Source of the DNA: Zygnema circumcarinatum
Lineage: Eukaryota; Streptophyta; Zygnematophyceae; Zygnematales; Zygnemataceae
Reading direction: 5' to 3'
Length of the DNA stretch: 64,000 bases
Assembly (NCBI GenBank): GCA_037447605.1
Contig: CM074804.1
Span: forward strand, 481,978 to 545,977
The position numbers and the translations under genes were made by a program. Below are positions 11,368 through 22,817 of the stretch, in pieces; the stretch's first letter is position 1, and the number at the start of each line of letters is the position of its first letter. Under the pieces are notes generated by a model that saw nothing but the letters and a program-made list of their open reading frames with translations, made no database searches and had not been told where the DNA came from.

Positions 11368-14300
11368 TTAAGCCTGTTTCGGCTTCCCCGCCTTCACTCT
11401 GGAATAGCCAAAAACTCCGGCAAGGGCAATTCCAGTACCTGCAAACACCACTCAACACACTCGTACTGAGCACCTGCCGACTGTTTCCATGTTACGGAAA
11501 ATCCTGACACCTCTAATGACTTCCTGTGCTGTCAACTGTAGTAAAATGAAAGTGTGATCTCGACACATTTGTGACGGCGCAAGCACATGACTTACAGAGC
11601 CACAATACTCTTTCAATCAGCAATCAAGTAGTTGTTTCGAGTTTTGTTTCTGTTAGGGGATTCTTAGGGTATCGTGTGCAATCTGGAAGCAGCACAGGGG
11701 AAAGGGAGGGAGGGGGGGGGGGTCAGATGAGAGAGGGAGGGCCTCACCAACGCCGTTAATGAGAGACACGGGGGTTTTGAAGAAAAGTACGGAAGTCACT
11801 ATGACAATAACACGCTTAACGCAGTTTCCAACGGAATGTGTAACTGGTGAAACTCTTTGGAGAATCATGTATGACACCTGGCAGACATTCCCACCACCCC
11901 ACAAACCCTCATGAGAATGCTGCCAACATGGGTACATGGAATAGTACGAAGTAAACTTCTGCACTCTTCGACCGTGCAAAGTTGAGCTTACTATACACCA
12001 TTCAAAGACTGAAGCAAGCTACTCCTGCGAGTTTTTAGGGTTCCGCACCTGCTGGTAAGAGTGGAAGCAGAGCCCTGCAATTAGAGCCCTCACTATGACC
12101 TGCTGCACATTAAGCCCCTGCACCATAATCCACCGCACTATCGGGTCAGAAAGGTTGCTGAAGGAGCAAATGGGTCTTACATTCTGAGGATAGGTCCATA
12201 CACAATGCATAACCATATGTAAAGGCGAAGGAAAAGGAGGAAGGGGAAAACAAAGATGAGAGGAGAAGAGGAGGGGAGAAGGAGGCGAGGAAGGAGAGGT
12301 CACCTTGGAGGCCAGGAATGCTGGGGTGAACTTAACGCCTTCTGTAAGTAGGGTGACGGGAAGAAGGAGGAAGAAGGAGAGAATGGTGATGACAGAGAAG
12401 AGATTGATATTGTCGAGAGAGCCCTGAACGCAGTAGTCCAATGAAAAAAGTAAAAAAACAGATGGCAATGCCCCACATGCAGGGATCAACAAATTCTTGC
12501 ACATGGAAACACCCAAAGTGTTGTTATCTATTCTGGGCATTCCATGATCAGTGCGCTTGAACAGGGACGAAAAAAAACATACAAGTTTAGGAATAGAACA
12601 GTAAAGGGCGAGATACGAAATGGAAATCTTCCTCACTTATTGTCATGGCAAGCTGGGTCTGTAAAAGTGACAACATTGCATTCCGCTTGCGCGAGAATAG
12701 GTGAACTTACATCTTTCTTCACCATGAACTTTTTGCTAAGAACATTACGGGATTGGAAGGTGAGATTGGAGGCCATAGCACTCAGGAAACCGGCCCTGCA
12801 TGCCGCACATTCTCACCAAACATCAAGAAACCACAAAAAAAGAAAAGGGGGGAGAGCAGGCAAGCCCCCCGGAAACAAAGTTTTTGAATGAAACCTTTCC
12901 ATAGGAAACTCTGAAAAGGCTTTCCCTTTGGTAATTCTGCCCCACACAGGCTTATACATCCGTAAAGAAAGCACCATGAATAAAGGAACTTTGCAACTTC
13001 TTTCACATGGAAATGCTCGATTGAGGAACAGTGTAAACTGCCTTCAGACTGCCAGTAGTCGACAGTCATCAATCATTAAGGAAGTTCTGAACCTTGACAG
13101 CATTGTGTCAGACGTTATTCAAGTTTAGCTGGTCCTCAAACTTGAGCAAGCTCAAGTTGAAATGACATTGACATGAAGTGCATGGCAGACTGACCAATTG
13201 AAGGAGGCCTCAGTGGCCGAGGCGAGCACCACACCGCCCACAATAGGAAGAAGGGCCAACACAACAGGCAGTGTAGGAGCCTAATGCAAAAGAAGAAATT
13301 AAAATGAATCAGAAGTTAAGAGGTCAGAGAAGGGAATAAAAAATATCATGGACTTTCACACGTACACTATCCGAACTTTCGGTTGAGCCGACTTAAAAGT
13401 TAGGGAGAGATTGTTACAGGTTCAAAAGCTTGTCATTCCCCAAAGTAACGGTAAAGTGATTACATGTGCGTTAAGCCAAAAACAATTCGAGGCATGTATC
13501 ACTTGCATGTTTAGTTGATTTATCCTTATAAGCAGCTTTGCAAGTGCATACCTCTCCAAGCACAAGGGCTGATAGGAGAACAGAGAAGAATGGCTCCAAT
13601 GCTTTAATGGTGTGAGTGAAGGAGACTGCCACTTTTCCCAAACTCATATTGGTGAAGAGGTTGCCGAGCGTGTGAACTGCCGCCAGAGGCAGAACCCCCA
13701 CCAGCTGCTCCTCCACAAAATACATCACACGTTTTGCAATTAGTTTGTTGCGAATAGTCAAGTAGTTCTCAGCCATACACTTAAACAACCAGAACAAAAA
13801 TCTCTTACAAAGTACCTTTTCCACGTTGTCCATTTCCTATTCTCTGCCGAAAATCAAACAAAAGACTCCTCTGGACTAAGATATTATTTCAAGTTTGTTC
13901 CACCGAATGAGCAAGAATACAACTTGCTCGGCGATGAGCAACTTGTGACCAGGTTGGCCACCATAAAGTTTAAATTTGTCTTCACATTCCTTGCCTTTTG
14001 AATTGGTAACAACCTAACAACCACTAAAACATATCCTTCCTGCATCCTTGAAATACATTTTTTACAGTATTTGTACCCTTTACAACCACCACCTAGACAG
14101 GATAAAAGTCTGGAGTATTCTGGAGCTCTCCTGCAGAGTGCGTTCAGGGTAAGGAATCCGATAAGAAGGATAAAGGAAGCAAATGTATTCAACAGAGAGA
14201 GGATACACTCACTTGGGCTTGAGTAATCTCCGGCTTCTTGTAGAGCCCCGTGGCCCACATAATAGATACAACGATGGCCCCAACAAGGAACTGGAGGGAG

Positions 14301-15000
14301 GTGATGGTGATGGGGTATGGGAACACCTTGAGGACCTGGGAAGCGAAAAAAAAATTAAAAACGTCAAAACCATTCTGTATGTGCTCCATTTGCAAGGGGG
14401 AACTCAAATGGGTAAAAGTCAGTGCATTGTTCAATGACATAGAGCAGAGGAGAACACCTGACGCTTCCTGCAAATTTAATATAATGTACCGTAAGAAACC
14501 ACATTGGTGAATTGAAGCAAGTTTCTCCTTTCAGAAGTATATTTTCAACTGACCTGCTTATTGTAAATGTTGAAGTAGATGTTGAACAAATACCACAGAC
14601 CAAACAGGCATCCGAGCTGGATAGTTTTAGCCAAAGCAGCTTGCTTATCTTCCACTTCTGTTGCATTTCCAGCGTCAAGAGCTGCCGCAGCGTCAGCATC
14701 ACTAGCTCCGGCTGCTGCTGCACTGCAAACAGTGCGGACCGTTCTGCGAGGAGTAATATCATGCCCCCGCAGTGCAATGCTCCGCAGAGGCTCAACGCTT
14801 CCACAAAAGCCGCGGACAAGTCTCAAACTTCCTGACCTCTTCCCCGCATTCAAGCCGCATTGCACGCCGGAACCAAGTCTTGGAGCAGGCAGAAGAGCCC
14901 TTGGCGCGCAGGGCGACGCGTACTTCACCACAGACGAAGAAACAGATGCAGCAGCAGTGGCTGAGGGGGCGGCGCAGTGGGAGACAGCGACGGCAGCCAT
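11368..15000 (-). CDS. PPT: plastid phosphoenolpyruvate/phosphate translocator
   Basis: A plastid inner-envelope antiporter of the triose-phosphate translocator family, expected to exchange phosphoenolpyruvate for phosphate. Nine minus-strand exons join in phase to 427 residues: 15000-14554, 14335-14213, 13704-13552, 13280-13195, 12795-12711, 12423-12304, 12117-12049, 11877-11748 and 11438-11368. The first exon holds a Ser/Ala-rich transit peptide of about 75-100 residues, followed by the first membrane span ([21 protein letters not shown]). The assignment to PPT rather than TPT or GPT rests on [39 protein letters not shown] and [15 protein letters not shown]. The protein ends [13 protein letters not shown] and a TAA stop. 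It is transcribed divergently from UTP25 across 745 bp. Substrate specificity is inferred from the subfamily signature. Confidence 0.93.
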
Positions 15001-15744
15001 CGCGGAGGTAAAGAGGGAGAGGGAGAGCGCGAGAGAGAGTGGAAGAGGCGGAGCTTAAGGCGAGAGCGTCCTGCAGTCCGTACGGTACGGCATGCCGTAC
15101 TTCTCTCACATGTGCGACCGACCGTTCCTGTAACGTTAAAAGCAATATAGATATTTTTGATTGTTTCTTTACAGTTTGGAATACACAAAGGTCCATCTAT
15201 GTAGCCGATCTATGCTGTTGAGCGTAGATGAGGTCTAAGGTGAAGGTACGAATTGAGCTTGAATTTGAATATTTTGCGTGGAAACTTTCGGTTTGATGAC
15301 ATCATCAAGTTGCGAAAAGAGCGCGGAAGTATGTATGGCGTTCCCCATCGAACTCGAGGGACTCCCGCGTTGGTTAGAGGGGAGGAAAAAGTTGCTGACG
15401 CCACAAACTACGCAGAAAAGAATCCGGAGAGATGACCAATTTAATTACTCGAGATGATTTCGAGCCAAGCTGAAGGTCAGCTGCATGTGTCCCGTGAAAT
15501 CACAGTGTGCCACGTCAGAGACATGACACGTGGCCGATCATCATTGGCTCCGGCGAGAGAAGTGTAAAAACGGTCACTGAGTCACTCAAATTACTCTGTG
15601 TTAACTGACGCATAGCCAAGGTCGAACTTCATGAGAGCTCAGCTATGGCGTCGCTCAACCCTAATTCTCAACCTGAAGACCTGCAACCCTAATCCTGCCT
15701 CCTGTTTACCCCAACCCTGATCGCAGAGCAGCAGAAGCAGCAGC
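15001..15744. promoter_or_regulatory. divergent PPT/UTP25 promoter
   Basis: This is the shared upstream region of PPT (minus) and UTP25 (plus). GTCCGTACGG lies at 15076-15085, just before the PPT ATG. The G-box/CCAAT module is at 15510-15547: CCACGT at 15510, CACGTG at 15527 and ATTGG at 15543. AACCCTAAT telo-box-like words occur at 15658-15695, close to the UTP25 start. A TGATGACATCATCA palindrome lies near 15295-15308. Confidence 0.5.
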
Positions 15745-18700
15745 ATGCGGGGCAGAGGAGGAGGTGGGGGAAGGGGCAGAGGCCGGGGGGGAGGGGGGAG
15801 AGGAGGAGGGAGAGGGGGGAGAGGAGGGAGAGGAGGGAGAGGAAGGGGAGGAGGGAGAGGGGGCAGAGGGGGGAGTGGAGGCAGAGGGGGAAGGGACCAA
15901 CCTCACAAGCGTCAGCGCTCGGACTTGGGAGGAGCGGATGGCGAAAGGGCTACCGGAGCGTCAGGAGCACTTTCAGCTGCAGGTGCAAGTTGTTTTCATC
16001 TTTGCTGCTGTATCACATCCTTCAAGTGAAAATACGCAAATGTTTCTCTCTCTCTCTCGCGCGCTCTCGCTCAGAGGGAAGACTCACTTGCTTTCCCGCA
16101 GCTCCGTTTCCTTTAAGCTGGTACCGTACCAGCCGAATGGTACAGATTTTCGAGTCTTCTTGTATTTTCCTCCCTGAATTCTTCTCGAGCTGCTCTATAC
16201 CCTGAAAGCAACCTCAGAAAGCTAAAATTTCTACCCCGTTTTTTTTTTGTTTGCTAAGCCATTAGCCGAGTCTTAAGGTCTGTTTTGCTATAATTCAAGA
16301 TATGAAAGGCTGAGGCTTGTGCATGCTTAGCAGCTGCTGAGGCTGGCAGGTTCAAGCGGCAAAAGAGAAGCGATGACATCGAAAGAAAACCACTGGGACT
16401 TTTGGAAGCTGGAAATGGCTCAGCCTATGACGCACTTCTGTCCTCTCTTAGGAAAAGTGGAGCTTCATTCGCTCAAGCTTATGCTCGCAGGTGTGAAGCA
16501 CAACTGCTGGATTTCGTAAGGCTTTGTTGTCCAAGTTCGTGAATTTGATTTTGATAGATTGATTCCACTTTTTCATTTACAATGACCATATGCTCGGCGA
16601 GAGCTTCTGAATGCAATAATTTCATTGTATTCAACATTTAGCAACATTGAGGGGGAGGGCAAATGAACTCAGTGAAACATTTCTCACAGACAAAAACGAT
16701 ATTGGTCTAAGCAGAACCAGCATATTTTTTTTGGTATTTTTGATTTTGTTTTCTATTATTGAAAAGAGGTATATAAGTAAAGATTAAAACGCGCCCCGTT
16801 TGTACATTTTCTAGGTGTTGGCATTGAGGTCGTACACTCGTAATACATTGGGACTAAGGCATGAGGGACAAGTATTGCGTCTCAAACCAGAGAGTTAGTG
16901 AATTGTTGAGAATATTACTGCAGACAGACAAGAGAAAGTTGTAAAGACAAAAAGTGGAAAATTCTCAGTAATACGCCAATCTTGGTGTTGCGTAGTGTAT
17001 CAATCACTCGATAACTAATAAAAAAAAGGTACTTGGTACATGACCGCTTTAATAATTCATAGTTAAAGCTATTTTTTGTTGTGGGAGGGATAAAATGGCA
17101 GGAAGCGAGAGGAAGAGGGTGGTAGCAGCAGTGAAGGGGAGGGAGAGTTTTCGGAAGAAGGCAATGGCTATGGAGTGGATGAAGATGAAGACGATGAAGA
17201 CGATGAAGTTGACGAAGAGGATGGTCAGTTTGTCTTTCTCGAGCCATTCTTGAAAGTATTTTGTAGACGTTGTTATGTTGTCAAAGCCAACAGCAAAGCC
17301 AATCCAAAGCTCGAAGTAGGACAGAGGAGGGGAGAGCAAAACCAGTGATATTGCTTCCGCAATTTAACAGGGTCATTTTGAAGTCTGTTTAGTAGAATAT
17401 CCACTCCTTTCAACTTTGGCATTTGTTTTTTTGTGGGATCGGCAACCCTATGATCGCAAATTTTGCTCTTCTCACGCAGATGGACATGTCCTCGAGCCTC
17501 TGCAGCCGTCTGAAAATGGGAGGAGTGTGACGGAGGGCTCGGAAGTACAAAACAAAGGAGGTGGGCCAAACAGTGAAGTAGTTGAGATAGCAGATGAGGT
17601 AGCAGATGGCGATGGAAATGAAGAGGAGGATGAAGTGGGTGGAGAGGAGGAGGATGAAGTGGATGGAGAGGAGGAAGTTGAGCATTCTTCTTTAAGGTGA
17701 GCAGTACGTACCTTTCAAGCTATCACATTGGAGATAAAACAGCCACCTTTTGTGGGGAATTCTGATAGGTAGGCATAGGAAATTGACCATTAAAGGACAT
17801 AGTACACAGAACATAGAACATGGAACATAGAATTCGGCGACGAGAGATGTGCACAGCCCTCTTAACAACTTCTCTTGCTGTGGTATTGGGCCCTGCTCGG
17901 CATACGCGCAGCTCTTTCGAAGCCCAATTCGGCCGCATTTTGACGAGTTCAGAGGTCGATATTCTCACCAAAAGCAAATCTAAGTTCACAACAGAAGTTG
18001 CAGCTTCAGGATTTTTGGGAGCCAAATGGGTTTCGGATCGTGGGTCCCTTCCAGAGGTCAGTTTCTGACAAAATTTTAATGTTTTTTATCGACTAAAAGG
18101 TGGTTAGATTTGTAAGAGGAAGGCAGAATTTGTATGAGAGAAGCAATTCTCCTTAAGGATGGGATTCTCTGTTTTTCTATCGTTGATTGGATTCCATTTG
18201 CCACTTTTTGTTACGTGGGGAGGGAGAAATCCCAAAAAGGCAGAAAAAGTAAGGCGGAAGCTGCGTTTACGCATTAATGGAAATGTTTTTTAAGGTTCAT
18301 TTTTTGCAGAGTGAGAGTTTCGAACCCGTTTGAAAGTGAACGTGCAGACCATGTCCTATTTCAGATATCCCCTCTTTTGTCGGAGTCTTCGATTTTTTGG
18401 AGTTTGAGTGACGGATGTGCTTCAAGCTGTGGGGTGTGCAGGACGAGAAGAGTTTGGAGAAGCTCGGAGTGAAGGCTCGGCTACGGGCACACTGGAAGGC
18501 TGGGCATAAAGGAGCAGAGTATGGGGACTTTGACTCGGCTTCCCAGTCCCAGTTCTTTGGCCTTTGTGAGTGGACCCATGGTTTTTACCCTCATAAAGTG
18601 TTTACAAATTTCTCATTTGCCAATTGGATGAAATATGTCTATGCTTCTCTTCTTTGATTGCTTAGTTTATATGTGCTTCTTGCGGTCTGGCTAGACCTTG

Positions 18701-19317
18701 AAATGTGTTTTTTTTTTTTTGTTTTGTGAGGGAATATCTTCCTTTTTGGGGCTGAAATAACGTTTCATAGTTGATTGCTACGGTGAAGTTTCTTAGCAAA
18801 GGTACGGATTTGGGGGAAGTTTTGTGTCATAAGACCCCAGTTTTTTCCTGAGTTCTAGTAGCGTATCTCTTCTTATATCCTACGTTCTCAAAACTATGCA
18901 TGGAAAGCCTGCAGAACATTTTCACCTTTCGTCTTTCGTCTGCAGAAATGACAAAGAAGTGACAGAAAAGGACAGATGAAAGAGAGAAGTACGGAAGTCT
19001 TATTGAATTCGGGCGTTGTCCGTTGCAGGCAACGCTTACTGTGATGTGCTCCATGTGGAGAGACCCTCTCCGGAAAAGACTGCAAAATGCCAAGGGGAGG
19101 AGGCCAGACTTATGGATGTGTACGCACTACATGTGGTCAGTTCCGTTACCGTTCCGTTCCGGCCTTTGTGTAGGCCTAGCTTGTCGTCCATCGACTTTAA
19201 TCGTCTTGTACTGTGAATTGGATAACATGACCAAAATCTGAGTCAATGTAACTAACCATATGGCTAAGTTTGTTAGTCATGTGAATGGAGGTAACTTGGA
19301 AGGAAGGGGAAGAACGA

Positions 19318-19349
<32 letters not shown>

Positions 19350-22300
19350 ACGAAAACCATGTATGTGAAACAAGGAAATTGGTCAAATAGGGAAATTTAA
19401 AGAAAAAATAAAATTGAAAATATGATGCTTGGCGTTGAATGTATCCAGCTGAACCACGTGCTGAAGACGAGGGATCGGATTGCGAAAAATAATGAGAAGC
19501 TGAGCAGAGATTCCGGGCGAGAGGTCAACGGTAGAGGCGGGGTCCACATCGAGGATCCACCTCGGGATCAAGGGTTCACTCGCCCCAAGGTGCTCATGGG
19601 TCCACTTCCAAACAAAATATTGGTCAGGTCAGGCTTGAAAGATGGGGTTGATCCTTTCACCTTTTTTGAACTGCCAAAATGAAGAAACTCGTTCATTTCG
19701 ATTTCTTCGTTTTGTTTTGCGGAAGATGAAGATTTGATTTTAGTATCGAGTTTTTTTTTCTTTTTTTCTTTTCAGGTTCTTTTCCTTCTTCCCTTCCGGA
19801 GCGTAGCCCTGCGATTGGTGGAACGGATTTTGGCTATCGCCCCTCCCTCTCAAAAGGTGTGAATACAAATCTCAAAACAGGGGAGTTTGCGCCTTTCATC
19901 TGTGTGTATTTGATATGACTAAACTAAATGTCTAACTAAATGACTAACTAAACTACTCTTCTGGTTTCTGGTTCTGGCTTTGGATACTTTGAGATGCTTT
20001 GTTTTCATTTTTCATTTTTTGTTTTTTGTTTTGTGTTTTGTTTTGCAGACTTCAGTTGAACACAAGGAGCGCTTTTTCGACGACTTTGGTGTGGAGGAGG
20101 AGGGGGAGGAGGGGGAGGAGGAGGAGGCAGGGGGGGAGGACGAGAGAGAGAGGGAGAGAGAGAGAGGGAGAAAAGCAAAGTTAAAGGCCGCTGCGCTCAA
20201 AGGAGGAAAGCCGGCAGATCATCGGGTACTTTTTGGGGGAAATAACGACGATCATTTTCGAATAGGTCTAAAATTCACGAGGTATATTTTGTTGCGATTA
20301 AACTATAAAAGAGTGGCATACATTTAGTCCAATCACTGTACAATATTTAAACTTTTTTTTAAATACCAGTTCTCTCCTCTGCAGTGCTAAAAAGCGAAGA
20401 GATGCTTTTAAAATGGGTTAGTTGTAACCCAGAAGCTGACAAGGGATGTTTTTTTAACTTTTGTGTGAAGCTGTAAAGCTGAAAAAAAAGAAAGAGCAGG
20501 TATGGAGAGGGAAAGGGGAGGTATTAGTTCTGCTCAAGATGCATTCATACAGTTGTTAAAAAGCTCAGTAGGGAATGAGAATCAGAATGAGAGTGAGAGC
20601 AAGAGCGAGAGTGGGAGCGAGAGTGGGAGTGAGAATGGGAGTGAGAGAATGAGGGACTCTGGAGGGCTGCAGGAAGAGCATAAAGCTGTACAGCGAGTTC
20701 TATTCCAGCGACATCATCATCGCATCTCCCATCGGATTGGTCACGGTATATTTCCATTAAAATTAAATTTGAAAAGAATAAATATGCAAGAAGCATTTGG
20801 GGTCTCACCTTGTGTATGCTGAGAACTGGAATTGTTAGGTGTCTCCTTGTGCTATTTAAGTTTCTTGTTTTTGTTTTTCCTAGAAGTAGATAACATGCAG
20901 GAAAATCAGATATTTGTTTCCTGGGTTGTGGTTGTATTCAGCAAATAGGAGAGGCGAAAGCAGAGAAAGATAAAGACACCGACTTCCTGTCATCCATTGA
21001 GGTGAGAAACCACCAGGAGAAGTGGCAAAGGTGGAGATATTTACAATGCATGCATGTACGCTTTATCCCCGCCGTTAGTCTTAAACTAAGTTGCTTTCTA
21101 GTAATTTTTTTGTTGTAATTCTGATTCCACGAATGGAGGGAGAGGATGCAGATTGTTGTGGTCGACATGGCCGATGTCATTCTCATGCAGGTGAGCTGCT
21201 TGTAATGATCTCAAAGATGTCATTTAGGAACTTAGATTTTATGTCTCTTTGTCATTTTGCCCTATTCATGGTTTTATCAGCAAAGTTATCTCTCAAGTTC
21301 AAGTCACCTTGTTGTATGAACTTATTGCATACACAATACGCACGATCAACAATGTATACGTGACCATTGACTTAAAGTATACCTGTGTGCTGGAAGATTG
21401 ACCGCAAAAAGGGTGTGTTGCTGATGCGCACGCTATATTTGGAGAATTTCACAGAACTGGAATCATGTTGTCACGGTTTTTGAGGAACTGAACCGCGTTC
21501 CCAGTAAGCAGCATGGAACGGATTTCATGCGGATTCGCGAGTGGTAAGGTGCCGCCTTCTCCTTGCCCTCTCCTCTCCACTCCCCCTTCCCCCTCCCCCT
21601 CCCCCTTCCCCCTCCCCCTCCCCCCTCCCCCCTCCCCCCTCCCCCCTCCCCCTCCCCCCTCCCCCTCCCCCCTCCCCCTCCCCCTCCCCCTCCCCCTCCC
21701 CCTCCCCCCTCCCCCTCCCCTCCCTCCCACCTCCCCCCTCCCCCCTCCCCCTCCCCCTCCCCCTCCCTCCCCCCTCCCTCCCCCCTCCCCCTCCCCCTCC
21801 CCCTCCCCCCTCCCCCTCCCCCCTCCCCCTCCCCCTCCCCCTCCCCCTCCCCCTCCCCCTCCCCCTTCCCCCTCCCCCTCCCCCAATGGCAATGGAATTT
21901 GAATTTTCCACGAGTTCTTTTTTTTCTCTGAGGCGTTCCCAAAGGTAGAGTCTTGCAAGCTTGTGCTCCATTTTGGCCCTATTGCAACATCTTTTCCATG
22001 TGAGACACTAATGAAATGGAGGCGAGTATTGGCATGTCATAACAGGAATCTGAATGGTTGGGCTCGCCACTACCGCCAAACCATCATCACTTCTTCTTTT
22101 GCTGATGCTGGTGAGCACTTCGCTTTATTGCAGGAAAGATTCACGTGAAACTTGTTAAGAGCAAAGGTGTTTTCATGGACTATATCAGACCTCCGTGTGT
22201 TCTAGGTAGCCATCTACAATTGCCTACAAGTGCAAAGCCACATGCATATCATGTTTGGTAATTTTCACTTGTTTCACTGTCACTTTAACTTCAAGTGGCT

Positions 22301-22771
22301 GCTTTGTGCCCATAGACGGTTTCTTGTCTACTCATTTACTTCTTTTTTGAGAAAGAGAACAAAAGGTAATTTGATGTTGTGTCACAAGCCCAGTCGTTAA
22401 GCAGCTCCATCCACGTTGTGCGTGCAGAAATTAATGCTCTGTTTCGCCGTTCTTGCGCAAACCATGCAGGAAAGGTGAGTCGAAAGATTAACCTTCTATG
22501 TTCAAGAAATCATCGTTAAGCGAGTCTTTTTCAGATCCACTTTATCTTGTTGTAAAAACGGGTGTCGTTGTTGAAACGGGTGCTCTTGTTTGCGTCGTCC
22601 TGCACTCCCTTCCTAGAAAGACTTCTTTCAGGGAGCGTACATTCTTTCCATCCAAGTCCTCTGTGATGGTTGATAGTGAGCTGAGTTCAGAAAGAGTAGA
22701 AGCGGAATGGGAGGGCGAGGGGAGGAGGATGGAGGGTGGGAGAGAGGGGGAGAGGCTGGGGAGATAAGGGG

Positions 22772-22817
<46 letters not shown>

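Noticed and set aside
15764-15982. Glu-Gly reading frame as the UTP25 start
   Set aside because: It has no ATG, and its phase at the 15982 donor leads into stops or non-conserved sequence in exon 2, whereas the RGG frame splices to the conserved frame.
21449-21958. Gly/Arg-rich and Pro-rich frames of up to 169 residues
   Set aside because: They are translations of the CCCCCT tract inside a UTP25 intron.
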